Origin: Oscillospiraceae bacterium
GTDB lineage: Bacteria > Bacillota > Clostridia > Monoglobales > Monoglobaceae
Length of the DNA stretch: 64,000 nt
Reading direction: 5' to 3'
NCBI GenBank assembly: GCA_015068605.1
Contig: SVKF01000003.1
Span: 79,792-143,791 of the forward strand
The notes under the pieces are model-generated. The model was not told the origin of the DNA. It searched no databases and saw nothing but the letters and a program-made list of their open reading frames with translations. A program made the translations under genes and the position numbers. Below are positions 53,937 to 62,875 of this stretch, in pieces (the first letter of the stretch is position 1; each line of letters begins with the position of its first letter).

Positions 53937-54108
53937 CAATAATGAAATCGTTCACTTTGTTCACGATGAAATCCAAACGAGTTTGGATGAAATCAAAGCC
54001 TAACGGCTTCGATGAAATTAAATCCGTCTCTACATCCCGATGAAATCGGATTTCATCAGGTCGTGATTTCATCTGCATAGCAGATTTATTCCGTCGCAAG
54101 ACGGATTT
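53937..54108. repeat. Array of short hairpins with GATGAAATC spacers
   Basis: The motif GATGAAATC (or its complement) recurs at least six times at 19-28 bp steps (for example 53965, 53986, 54011, 54039). Between them lie different mini-palindromes: CCAAAC/GTTTGG, AAGCC/GGCTT, CCGAT/ATCGG, TCTGC/GCAGA, CCGTC/GACGG. Spacers are not unique full-length sequences, so this is not CRISPR. It lies downstream of tRNA-Leu. Confidence 0.7.
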
Positions 54109-54113
54109 AGTTG

Positions 54114-54152
54114 AAAAGACGGTGGGTTTTCTATCAAAACCTACCGTCTTTT
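54114..54152 (-). terminator. Terminator of tRNA-Leu
   Basis: AAAAGACGGTGGGTTTT-type arms, 17 bp with one mismatch or wobble, followed on the minus strand by T-rich DNA. Confidence 0.85.
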
Positions 54153-54156
54153 CTGG

Positions 54157-54240
54157 TGCCGGTGATCGGGGTCGAACCGATACGGTATCGCTACCACTGG
54201 ATTTTGAGTCCAGCGCGTCTGCCAATTCCACCACACCGGC
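54157..54240 (-). tRNA. tRNA-Leu (anticodon CAA)
   Basis: Minus strand: acceptor GCCGGTG with CACCGGC, D-arm with GGAATTGGCAGACGC, anticodon arm CTGGA-CTCAAAA-TCCAG, a long class II variable arm, T-arm GGTTCGACCCC. Encoded CCA at 54156-54154. Confidence 0.95.
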
Positions 54241-54305
54241 AAATCAACGCAAGATATATTTTATCACACATTGAAGAATTTTGCAAGCTTTTTTTGAAAA
54301 TTTTT

Positions 54306-56078
54306 TTAATCTTCTTTTGCAAGGGGTAGATTTACGGTAAATCTCGTAAATTCTCCGAATTCGCTTTCAGCGGATATGCTTCCCCCGTGACTTTCTATAA
54401 TTTCCTTTGTTATGGCAAGACCAAGTCCTGTTCCGCCCATTTCACGGGAACGGGCTTTGTCCACACGATAAAATCGTTCGAAGATATGAGGAAGGTCTTT
54501 TTCGGGAATTCCCCGTCCTGTGTCTTCGACTTTAATATATGCTTCGTTATAAACATAGCCGCAATAAATACGAACAGCACCTGCATCGGTGTATTTTATG
54601 GAGTTTGAAATAATGTTTTTTATTGCCCGTTCAATCTGGAAACGGTCTCCGAGAATAACGGGGCTTTCGGTTGTCAAATTGTATATAAGTCTTAAAGCTT
54701 TTCTGTCAGCTTCAACCTTGAAGGTAGCAACCGTATCTCTGACAAGCTCGCCCAAATCAAACAGCTCTTTTTGGATTTCCTCTTTTTGGGCATCATATCG
54801 TGAAAGAGTGAGAAGGTTTTTAACAAGAGCGGTCATTTTATATGTTTCCGTATGAACGGTGTTGAGGAGACTTGTTGCCATTTCCTTATCATCAAGATAA
54901 CCGTCAAGCAGGGTTTCCGTGTAAGTCCCTATGGTGGTAAGCGGAGTTTTAAGCTCGTGAGAAACCTCTGCAACAAATTTCCGACGGGATTCTTCAAGAT
55001 TGAATTGCTTTGTAACATCTTCAAAAACGGAAACAACGCCTGCAACCTTGTCGTTTTCAATTTTAAAAGGAACGATATATGCCTTAATATGACTTCCGTT
55101 GAACTCGATATCCCGTTCTTCTGTACGGAATTTATTAAGATACATAAAATCCTCCATAGGAAGGTGGATACCAAAAGTTTCCCAAAATTCATCAAATCGG
55201 GTGTCGGGAGTCAGAAGGTCTTTAAAAAGCAATTTGGCAGCACCGTTTACATGGATGATTTGCTGGTCGGTGTTAAAGGCAACGATACCGCTGTTTACAT
55301 TCTCAAGAATAACCTCAACCTTATGTTTTTCTCCTGCAACTTCGGAAAGAGCGGTGTTCATAACTCCGCCCATATAGTTAAAGGTTTCCATGAGAGTCCC
55401 GATTTCGTCCTGAGAGACGATTTCCAGCCTTGACTCAAAATTCCCTTCTGCAAAATCCTCAGCCTTCTCCGTTAAAATCGTTATAGGCTTGGTTATGGTT
55501 TTTGAGAAGAAGAAGCAGAGGAAAACCGAAACGAGTGTGCTGATGAGGAGCGCCTGCATTATAATGGAAAGCATATTTCCAACTAAAGTGTTGACAGCGT
55601 TTCTGTTATCCTTGACATAAATAATATATTCCTTATCTCCCACGGAAAAATTATTGGCATAATCCATATAGTTTGAATCAAAGCTGAACTTCTTTCCAAC
55701 CTTTCCCGCCATTGCGGAAATGATGTTTGGTGTTTTTTCAAGAACGGTTGTTTTGTTATTATATGAAGTTATAACCTTTCCTGATTTTGCGTCAAGAATA
55801 TAACAGTCTCTTTCAGCCCCGAGTCCCATTTTACCTGCATAGAGAGAAATGGAGTTGGTTGCCTTTGTTATTCTTTCGGCATCTGTTCCTTTTGAGGAAA
55901 GGGCATTTTTCAGGGAAACAATCAAATCTCCGTTTACGGCTTCCTCCTGCTGGGAAATAAATGCTTCCTGATAAACATCAATAATGTTGCTGACCATAAA
56001 AATTCCTGCAATAAGCATGGTTATAAAAACTAAGGCAACAAACATAACAACCATTTTCCATTGAAGTCTTTTGAACAT
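54306..56078 (-). CDS. WalK/PhoR-type sensor histidine kinase
   Basis: 590 residues. TM helix (about 8-30), extracytoplasmic sensor region (about 35-175), TM helix (about 178-200), HAMP (about 200-255), PAS (about 258-360), HisKA with phospho-acceptor His374 in EVSHELKTPLTT, and HATPase with N, G1 (VEDTGRGIPEKD), F (FERFYRVDKARS) and G2 (GGTGLGLAI) boxes. Architecture matches WalK, the wall-homeostasis kinase. No response regulator adjoins it; the start overlaps the LRR-protein stop (TAATG), so the two are coupled. Confidence 0.92.
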   Translation of the reverse strand: MFKRLQWKMVVMFVALVFITMLIAGIFMVSNIIDVYQEAFISQQEEAVNGDLIVSLKNALSSKGTDAERITKATNSISLYAGKMGLGAERDCYILDAKSGKVITSYNNKTTVLEKTPNIISAMAGKVGKKFSFDSNYMDYANNFSVGDKEYIIYVKDNRNAVNTLVGNMLSIIMQALLISTLVSVFLCFFFSKTITKPITILTEKAEDFAEGNFESRLEIVSQDEIGTLMETFNYMGGVMNTALSEVAGEKHKVEVILENVNSGIVAFNTDQQIIHVNGAAKLLFKDLLTPDTRFDEFWETFGIHLPMEDFMYLNKFRTEERDIEFNGSHIKAYIVPFKIENDKVAGVVSVFEDVTKQFNLEESRRKFVAEVSHELKTPLTTIGTYTETLLDGYLDDKEMATSLLNTVHTETYKMTALVKNLLTLSRYDAQKEEIQKELFDLGELVRDTVATFKVEADRKALRLIYNLTTESPVILGDRFQIERAIKNIISNSIKYTDAGAVRIYCGYVYNEAYIKVEDTGRGIPEKDLPHIFERFYRVDKARSREMGGTGLGLAITKEIIESHGGSISAESEFGEFTRFTVNLPLAKED

Positions 56079-58090
56079 TATTCCACCACCTCAAGTATAC
56101 CGTCAGTAACACGGAAATAAGTATTTTTTTCGTCCACCGAAATATTATCCTTAAAAAGATAGTTTATGACTTTAATTGTTTCGGGAGCAATATAATTAAC
56201 GGATTCGGGAATTTCAAAGGATTTGATAAGATTTCGTGATTCAACACCGTAAATTGCACCGGTTTCAATCCGCTCTGTGCCATCTTCGACCCGATAGGAT
56301 TCTCCTATTCTGACAGGACAATACCACAGCGTTTTCCCATCCTTGCTGTAAAGAGCACCATTAATGCTGACATAGTTTGGGTTAGAGTCATAAACTTTGA
56401 TTTTTTCAATGCCGATATAATTATAAAGAGCCACAGCCAAGGTGTTTCCGTTCTGATTGGGAACATTCAAAGGAGCGCGTTTTTCTATAACATAGCTATC
56501 GGGAAGAGTCAGCTCTTTAAGGTTATAGCAGTATCCGAATGAGAGCTCGTCTATTTGTGTTATTCCTTCGGGGATTTCAAAAGTTTCGTCTGTTTTTCCG
56601 TTGGGATATGCGATAAGTCTTGTCATTTCGGAATTGTATAAAACACCGTCTTTAGCACAAAAATAATCATTATTAGGGTCAACCCCGAAAGCCTTTAGTT
56701 TGTTCCGGGCAAAATTATGGAATAAGTGGGAGCTGTAGTAGGTATTGCTGTCCACCCGACAGTCTCCCCCTAAGGTTTTAACATTTTTCGGAATAATCAG
56801 AACCTCGTTAGTGAATTTGGAACAATGATTAAATGCCCCGTCTCCGATATGAACAAGGCTTTCCGGAAGCGTCAGAGTCCCCGTGAATGAGCATGATTCA
56901 AATGCGGAATAGCCGATATATTCAAGAGAGTCGGAAAGTGTCAGCATTCCGTTGAGCCTTGAGCATCCGCCAAAAGCCCCGTTTCCTATGTGGGTTGCGT
57001 TGGGAAGGTCAAGTCCACCCGTTATTTTCTCGCAGCGCAAAAAAGCATTATCCCCGATATAAGTTGCATCTGTCAAAGTTACATTGCCGGAAACATTTGT
57101 GCAGTATGCAAAGACACCATCGCCAATATGCTTTACATCAGGCAGGGAAAGATTGCCCGTGAGCCCGCCGCAATAGGTGAAGGCATAATCCTCTATGCGA
57201 CTGACTTTTTCGGGGATTTTCAGTTCACCTGAAATATTGGAGCAGGAAAAGAAACCGTAGCTTCCGATAGCTTTTATGCTTTCGGGAAGCGTCAGGGAGG
57301 TTATGTTCAAACATTTGGCAAATGCGGCAGGGAATATATATTCAACTCCATCGGGAATATTTAATTCACCGCTCATTTTTTCGCAACCGTAAAAGGCGTA
57401 AGCGCCTATGTAATTAACGCTTTCGGGAATATCAAAGGTGTTTGAGGCATTATTGCAGCTATAAAACGCCGTCGGACCGATAATTTTTATTCCGTCCGAA
57501 ATACTTATTGAAGTTATCTCTGAGGCTCTTTCGCCGAAAATACTTATCATATTGTCGGGAGAGGAAAGCGGCGCTACGGTTGTTATGTGTTTATTTGAAA
57601 CGTAGTTTGGGATAACAATATCATTTTCATCCCCAATATAGGATATAATTCGTTTTCCGTTGTCGGAAGTGAGCCAATCCTCTTCATCTCCGATAACCCG
57701 ATTTTCAACGGTGAGAGCCGGATTTGTTCCGTCGGTCAAGGGTATAAGGGAGCTAAGATTGTCCCATATGGTGACAAAAACACTATGATTGTCCGAAATT
57801 TCAAAGTTCGGAATGGTTATTTCATTCACACCGGAAGGCAGATTTTTGTCCAACAAAACAGAGCAAGCCCGAACAAGCTCGCCCTCTTCGTTTTCGGATA
57901 TGATAATAAGAATATCGTCATCGGATGTATAATCGGATGATTTTATTATATCAACGGCGGAAACGGTATTGTTATATTTATAAATAACGGAAATTTCGTA
58001 GGGAGCGGCATATACCGTATCTCCAACCGCATGGAAGGAGGAGAGAAACAGAAAAAGAGCAACTAAAAACAGTGTAATTTTCTTTTTCAT
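56078..58090 (-). CDS. Secreted BspA-type leucine-rich repeat protein
   Basis: 670 residues. Signal peptide (about 1-29), an N-terminal beta-rich segment, then at least ten LRR_5/BspA-type repeats of about 23 residues (typical unit: IGDGAFxxCxxLTGxLTLPxSLxx) from about 180 to 470. More irregular repeats follow to the C-terminus. No anchor motif seen. Family proteins mediate adhesion or ligand binding at the surface. Coupling to the downstream kinase suggests a sensory or envelope-related partnership, which is inference. Confidence 0.9.
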   Translation of the reverse strand: MKKKITLFLVALFLFLSSFHAVGDTVYAAPYEISVIYKYNNTVSAVDIIKSSDYTSDDDILIIISENEEGELVRACSVLLDKNLPSGVNEITIPNFEISDNHSVFVTIWDNLSSLIPLTDGTNPALTVENRVIGDEEDWLTSDNGKRIISYIGDENDIVIPNYVSNKHITTVAPLSSPDNMISIFGERASEITSISISDGIKIIGPTAFYSCNNASNTFDIPESVNYIGAYAFYGCEKMSGELNIPDGVEYIFPAAFAKCLNITSLTLPESIKAIGSYGFFSCSNISGELKIPEKVSRIEDYAFTYCGGLTGNLSLPDVKHIGDGVFAYCTNVSGNVTLTDATYIGDNAFLRCEKITGGLDLPNATHIGNGAFGGCSRLNGMLTLSDSLEYIGYSAFESCSFTGTLTLPESLVHIGDGAFNHCSKFTNEVLIIPKNVKTLGGDCRVDSNTYYSSHLFHNFARNKLKAFGVDPNNDYFCAKDGVLYNSEMTRLIAYPNGKTDETFEIPEGITQIDELSFGYCYNLKELTLPDSYVIEKRAPLNVPNQNGNTLAVALYNYIGIEKIKVYDSNPNYVSINGALYSKDGKTLWYCPVRIGESYRVEDGTERIETGAIYGVESRNLIKSFEIPESVNYIAPETIKVINYLFKDNISVDEKNTYFRVTDGILEVVE

Positions 58091-58118
58091 AAAATCCTCT
58101 CCCTTTTATAGTATTTTT

Positions 58119-58820
58119 TTAGCCTAAAATTTCCAGATTTGTCCCGTAGAAAATATCATCCTTGCCACTTATCATTTTGCAGAATTCCTCAAACAATTCC
58201 CAACGCTCGGGGAAAACATCAAATTCATAGGAGTGTCCCCAGATATAGAAAACCTGCGGAGAATTTGCTTTTAGTTCAAGAAACTCTTTTCCCTTTTCAA
58301 AAAGCAAATCCCATTGCCCATGATGATGGATTGTTCCTTTATACTGATAAAGGTCGGGATATGGGTCAAAACCTAAAGTTGTTGTTATGGTTCTTGCGTA
58401 TTTAATAGGGGTGTTATTCTTTATAAGCTCTGCTGTTCGGTCGTTGCAGTTAGTTCCGCCGCAGGGATAAGCCATTCCCAAAACTTCGTATCCGCAAAGC
58501 TCTGAAAGGTTAAGGCGGTCCTGCTCAACCTGACGGATAACCTCATTATCGTCTTCGATTGTGGTAAGATTAGGGTGGGTGAGGGTGTGAACGGCAACCT
58601 CGTGTCCCTCATAGATGTGTTTAACATCTTCGGGGTTAACCTTTGTGTGGTTAACGATTTTTCCGTTCGGAGTCACTTGTCCCGGTCTTCCCAAAAGCTC
58701 GGAGTTCAGGTTGAAGGTACATTTAAGGTTATACTTATTGAAAATTTCAATCAGACGAATATCTTGCGTAACCCCGTCGTCATAGCTGAAAGTTATTGCT
58801 TTGTTTTTTCCGTTAAACAT
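58119..58820 (-). CDS. Polysaccharide deacetylase (CE4/NodB-like)
   Basis: 233 residues without signal peptide. NodB motifs: ITFSYDDG (catalytic Asp plus metal Asp), HTLTHPNL (two metal His), YPCGG and GHSYEF. A Zn or Co dependent deacetylase acting on N- or O-acetylated sugars; absence of a leader suggests an intracellular oligosaccharide substrate. Lies 11 bp after the MFS-SGNH gene. Confidence 0.88.
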   Translation of the reverse strand: MFNGKNKAITFSYDDGVTQDIRLIEIFNKYNLKCTFNLNSELLGRPGQVTPNGKIVNHTKVNPEDVKHIYEGHEVAVHTLTHPNLTTIEDDNEVIRQVEQDRLNLSELCGYEVLGMAYPCGGTNCNDRTAELIKNNTPIKYARTITTTLGFDPYPDLYQYKGTIHHHGQWDLLFEKGKEFLELKANSPQVFYIWGHSYEFDVFPERWELFEEFCKMISGKDDIFYGTNLEILG

Positions 58821-58831
58821 TTTTTATCCTC

Positions 58832-60766
58832 CTAAAGATAAGTTTTAATTTTTTTGAAAATCAAGTCTGAAATTGCGTCCATACCCATGTCGCCCGGGTG
58901 CATTGCAACACCCTCGTGGTCAAAAAGTCCGTCAGCACGCATTTTCGGGTTTTCACCGAGCTCACCAAGATAAATAAAGTCATGGTTGTTATCTTTTGCA
59001 TATTTCTCTAAAGCGTTGTCTCCGGGATGCTTCCAGAAACTTGATGTTATAATAATTTTTGCATTTTTATTTTTGTTGAGAAAATCAACAAATTCACTGT
59101 ATTTATTGTAAAAAACTTCTTCGTCAAAATCAGCCGTAGGGCAGTTTTCCACAATGCGGAAAATGATTATGTCTGCCTTAAAATCCGATGCCTCCCTGAA
59201 AAACTGATGTTGGGAAGCTCCGTCACTATAATACCTTTCCCAATCTGCTGCATGGCAAATGCAAAAGGTTGAGTCAGGCGATAAATTCAAAATTTTTGAA
59301 ATAGTCTTATGAACATAGTCATTTTCTTTTGAGGATGCCGCCATACCCCAGTCACCATGCCAACCAATATCGGGTTTAATGCCGTGACGGGTAATAGAGT
59401 TTCCCACAAATAAAACACGCTTTCCCGAATTGTCGCTGTGTTCATAGGTAATGCGCGGATTGTTGCCAAGTTGATTGGCTGCTTTAACAGTATTTTTGTC
59501 TATCTGTGCCATAATTTGTTTCTTTTGTAGAGTGTTGTTTCTAAATCTTCTTTTTATATAAATCAGCAGTATCACCCCTAAAATCGGGAATATTGATGCG
59601 GTAATCATTCCTGTCTTAAGTCCGATTTGCTCTGCGGATTGCATGGTTGACAGACTTAATGAGGATGCCCATTGACTGACAGAAACCTTGTCCACAACAA
59701 TGCCTAAAAGCTGAGGTGCAACAGAAGCTCCAAAGTCACCTGCTGCCGCCATTAAAGCGTATGACGCAACGCCCGGGGACGGACATTTTTCTTCCATAAG
59801 GATTAACGTTCCCGGCCAAAGCATAGATGTAAATATTCCAGTCAAAATGCAGGCGATAAGAGCAACAACAGCATTTCCTGAAAAGCCTGCAACGAGATAG
59901 CAAAGTGAGGCACCGACCATGCTCCAAAGAAGAATTGAGGATATATTTCCGCCATATCGGGAGTGTACAGTTCTGGTCAGAGCAAGCAGGATTGCAAAAA
60001 CCATAAGTCCTGCCGTGTCTCCAATGGTTTTAGGAAGCCCTAAAGCATTTTCTATATACCCGGAAATCCAGTTTGTCATGGTATTTTCCGCACAGCTCCC
60101 CAAAAAAAGACAAAGAGCTAAAATTGCAATAAGCTTTGTGTTTTTAAATAAAGGCTTTCCTTTTTCGTCACCTGACATAATTATATCGGGCAAGGGGAAA
60201 AGGCTGAATCCGATTGAGGCGAAAATTGGAAGAACAGCCCAGAAAAGGGTAAGATACATCCAGTTTTTCGTACCGAAAATTTTAAAAAATATTGTGCTTA
60301 TAAGAACAACCGTAACAACTCCGTAGCCATAAAGGGAGTGTAGCGCACTCATATCCTTGTCGGGGGTTTCCGACGGGATTGCCGCAACAAGCGGACTGAG
60401 CAAAACCTCACACAGCCCTGCCGCTATGGAAAATATGATTGTTCCCGTAATCAGCCCCAAATAGGCATGGCTTGGGAAAACCCATGGAACAATGGCATAA
60501 GTGAGAAGTCCAAGACTTGTTAAAAGCGGCATTATCCGGACAGTTTTTCGCAGATTGAAAAATCTGTTAAAAAAAGTAAAAATCAAGTCAACGGTAAGCT
60601 GTGTGCAGAAGTTGGTCAAAACCAGTGTGCCGAGCAGGGTATAAGAAATTCCGTAAGTCTCACGGAAAGTCACAAATAGCATGGGCGGTAAGCTGAAAAT
60701 AACCGACATTGCAAGATATGTATAAAAGCAAGTATATTTAGTTAAGCGAAAATTTTTAGCTTCCAT
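58832..60766 (-). CDS. MFS transporter fused to C-terminal SGNH hydrolase
   Basis: 644 residues. Residues 1-about 415: about 12 membrane helices of a major facilitator (sugar-proton symporter-like, e.g. GITYTLLG-type and SALHSLYGYG segments). After a linker of about 35 residues comes an SGNH/GDSL-type domain with VLFVGNSITRHG (catalytic Ser block) and the C-terminal MHPGDMGMD (His block). The C-terminus after an even number of helices should be cytosolic, so incoming acylated glycosides could be deacylated on entry. ATG 60766 follows GAGGAGT; the TTG at 60781 lies in that site. Confidence 0.85.
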   Translation of the reverse strand: MEAKNFRLTKYTCFYTYLAMSVIFSLPPMLFVTFRETYGISYTLLGTLVLTNFCTQLTVDLIFTFFNRFFNLRKTVRIMPLLTSLGLLTYAIVPWVFPSHAYLGLITGTIIFSIAAGLCEVLLSPLVAAIPSETPDKDMSALHSLYGYGVVTVVLISTIFFKIFGTKNWMYLTLFWAVLPIFASIGFSLFPLPDIIMSGDEKGKPLFKNTKLIAILALCLFLGSCAENTMTNWISGYIENALGLPKTIGDTAGLMVFAILLALTRTVHSRYGGNISSILLWSMVGASLCYLVAGFSGNAVVALIACILTGIFTSMLWPGTLILMEEKCPSPGVASYALMAAAGDFGASVAPQLLGIVVDKVSVSQWASSLSLSTMQSAEQIGLKTGMITASIFPILGVILLIYIKRRFRNNTLQKKQIMAQIDKNTVKAANQLGNNPRITYEHSDNSGKRVLFVGNSITRHGIKPDIGWHGDWGMAASSKENDYVHKTISKILNLSPDSTFCICHAADWERYYSDGASQHQFFREASDFKADIIIFRIVENCPTADFDEEVFYNKYSEFVDFLNKNKNAKIIITSSFWKHPGDNALEKYAKDNNHDFIYLGELGENPKMRADGLFDHEGVAMHPGDMGMDAISDLIFKKIKTYL

Positions 60767-60855
60767 AAAATTACTCCTCAAACAGAATAAACCTTAATCT
60801 AATTCTATCACAAAAAAATATGTTTGTAAATAGAAAAATAGGATTACTTTTTATA

Positions 60856-60884
60856 TTGACATTTTATGGGTTTTGTACTATAAT
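60856..60884 (+). promoter_or_regulatory. Sigma-A promoter of aldolase gene
   Basis: Perfect consensus TTGACA-17 bp-TATAAT, 37 nt upstream of the start codon. Confidence 0.93.
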
Positions 60885-60920
60885 TTCTGTATAATGTTTG
60901 TATACTTGGAGGGAAAATTT

Positions 60921-61829
60921 ATGAATTCACAACAGGCAGTTCGTGCCGCTATGGAGGCACACACTATAATTCCGGCGTTTAACATTCCATATCTTCCTAT
61001 GGTTGAGCCGATTGTTAAGGCTATCGTTGACGAGGATTCCTTGGCTATGATTCAGGTTGCCCGTCTTGAATGGGAAAAGTTTGAGTCAAAGAGCCTTGAA
61101 GCTGTGGCAGAGGAATATAAAAAATATTGCAAAGAAGGTTATACGCTTCTTCATCTTGACCATGTTCCGGCGATTGATGAGGACCAGCTCAAGGTTGATT
61201 ATCTTTCGATTATAAAGCGTGCGCTTGATTGCGGATATCAATCGGTTATGGTTGACGGCTCCCGTTTACCACTTGAAGAAAATATTGCAACAACTGCTGA
61301 AGTTGCAAAGCTTGCAAAGGAATACGGGGCTGCGGTTGAAGCAGAGCTTGGCGCAGTTTCAGGACATGAGGGAAGCGGAATAGGTCTTTCCTATGAGGAG
61401 CTTTTCACAACGAAGAAGGGCTTTACAAAGCCTGAAGAAGCAAAGAAGTTTGCCATAGAATCCGGATGTGACTGGATGAGTGTTGCGGCAGGAAGCTTCC
61501 ACGGGGCTATCGCTTCAAGCACGAAGCACCTTAAAAAGCCTCAGGCTCGTCTTGATATTGAACACATTGCAGAGCTCTTTAAGGTTACCGGAAATATGCC
61601 GCTCGTTCTTCACGGCGGAAGCGGAATTGAGCAGGACTATATTTTAAGAGCAATGGAAAACGGTATTGCAAAAATCAATGTGGGAACTGAAATTCGTCAG
61701 CCATATGAATTTGCTCTTGAAGAAAAGCCCGGTGATATTGCTTATGCGCAGGAAAAGGTTTATGAGAGAACACGCTGGGTAATAAGCGAATTTTTAAGAA
61801 CAACAGGAAATCATTCAAAACTTAAATAA
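60921..61829 (+). CDS. Class II ketose-bisphosphate aldolase
   Basis: 302 residues, TIM barrel. LLHLDHVPAIDEDQ (catalytic Asp and Zn His), MVDGSRLPLEENI, EAELGAVSGHEG, GSFHGAIA (Zn His), LVLHGGSGIE (Zn His) and KINVGTEIR (phosphate loop). It cleaves a ketose-1,6-bisphosphate such as fructose- or tagatose-bisphosphate; which one is undecided. ATG 60921 follows TTGGAGGG. Strong promoter and terminator make it a single-gene unit. Confidence 0.92.
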   Translation: MNSQQAVRAAMEAHTIIPAFNIPYLPMVEPIVKAIVDEDSLAMIQVARLEWEKFESKSLEAVAEEYKKYCKEGYTLLHLDHVPAIDEDQLKVDYLSIIKRALDCGYQSVMVDGSRLPLEENIATTAEVAKLAKEYGAAVEAELGAVSGHEGSGIGLSYEELFTTKKGFTKPEEAKKFAIESGCDWMSVAAGSFHGAIASSTKHLKKPQARLDIEHIAELFKVTGNMPLVLHGGSGIEQDYILRAMENGIAKINVGTEIRQPYEFALEEKPGDIAYAQEKVYERTRWVISEFLRTTGNHSKLK

Positions 61830-61835
61830 AAATTT

Positions 61836-61874
61836 AAAATCCAAATCCTTTGAGAGACAAAGGGTTTGGATTTT
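61836..61874 (+). terminator. Terminator of aldolase gene
   Basis: AAAATCCAAATCCTTTG and CAAAGGGTTTGGATTTT, 17 bp with one wobble. Confidence 0.85.
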
Positions 61875-61901
61875 ATACTAATTTGAAAAGGAGAGATTAT
61901 T

Positions 61902-62861
61902 ATGCCACTGGTTGATATGCCGGTTGAAAAACTTTATGAATATGAGGGGTCTTCTCCGTGTCCTGCGGATATTGATGAATACTGGGATGATGCACTCAAA
62001 GAAATGAACGCTTTAGACCCGAAGGCTGAATTTATTAAAAAGGAATTTCCGTCGAAAAGCGCGGATATGTTTGAGCTTTATTACACGGGAACAAAAAATG
62101 CGAGAATTTATGCAAAGGTTGCCGTTCCGAAAAATATTGAGGGGAAAGCACCTGCGGTTCTTATGTTCCACGGACTTTCGGGATGCTCCTGCGAATGGAG
62201 AGATCTTTTGTCCTATGTTTCACAGGGCTATGTTGTTGCGTTTATGGATGCCCGTGGTCAGGGCGGAAAATCCGAAGATGTTGGCGGAGTTTCGGGAACG
62301 ACTTGTACAACGCCGTTTATGCGCGGAATTGAGGGGGATAAGCACGATTTGCTTATGCGTGATGTGTATTTAGATACGGCTCTCCTTGCAAAAATCATAA
62401 TGGGGCTTGATTATGTTGATGAAACCCGTGTCGGTGTTACGGGTGGCTCACAGGGCGGAGCTTTATCTGTTGCCTGTGCCTGCCTTGTTCCGCAGATTAA
62501 GAAGTGTGCCCCTTGGTATCCTTATCTTTCGGATTATAAGAGAGTTTACAATATGGACTTAAATGTGGGCGCTTATGATGGTCTTAAGTATTATTTCAGA
62601 CATTTTGACCCCACACACAGCCGTGAGGATGAGATTTTTGGTCGGCTTGGGTATATTGACCTGCAGAATATTGCAAAAAGGATGAAAGCAGAGCTGCTTA
62701 TGTTCACGGGACTTATGGACACAACCTGTCCTCCGTCAACTCAATTTGCTATTTACAATAAGGTAAATTCAAAGAAAAATGTTATATTATTCCCCGAATA
62801 TGGACACGAGGGATTAAAAGGTGCAAACGATATGACATTTGAATTTTTAAGTGATTTATAA
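61902..62861 (+). CDS. axe: Acetyl xylan esterase / cephalosporin-C deacetylase family
   Basis: 319 residues. AXE1 (CE7) fold: VLMFHGLSGCSCEW, MDARGQGGKSED, the nucleophile elbow GVTGGSQGGALS (about 185), FTGLMDTTCPPSTQFA (catalytic Asp) and GHEGL (catalytic His). No signal peptide, so it removes acetyl groups from imported xylo-oligosaccharides inside the cell. Fits the glycan-degradation theme of the neighbouring deacetylase and MFS-SGNH operon. Confidence 0.93.
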   Translation: MPLVDMPVEKLYEYEGSSPCPADIDEYWDDALKEMNALDPKAEFIKKEFPSKSADMFELYYTGTKNARIYAKVAVPKNIEGKAPAVLMFHGLSGCSCEWRDLLSYVSQGYVVAFMDARGQGGKSEDVGGVSGTTCTTPFMRGIEGDKHDLLMRDVYLDTALLAKIIMGLDYVDETRVGVTGGSQGGALSVACACLVPQIKKCAPWYPYLSDYKRVYNMDLNVGAYDGLKYYFRHFDPTHSREDEIFGRLGYIDLQNIAKRMKAELLMFTGLMDTTCPPSTQFAIYNKVNSKKNVILFPEYGHEGLKGANDMTFEFLSDL

Positions 62862-62875
62862 GGAGTGACGGTATA

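Noticed and set aside
53937..54108. CRISPR-like array
   Set aside because: The constant unit is only about 9 bp and the intervening segments are palindromes of unequal length; no cas genes are in the window.
53926..54234. 102-codon ORF on the minus strand
   Set aside because: It reads through tRNA-Leu and the hairpin array; the opening VELADALDSKSSGSD is the usual translation of a tRNA-Leu gene.
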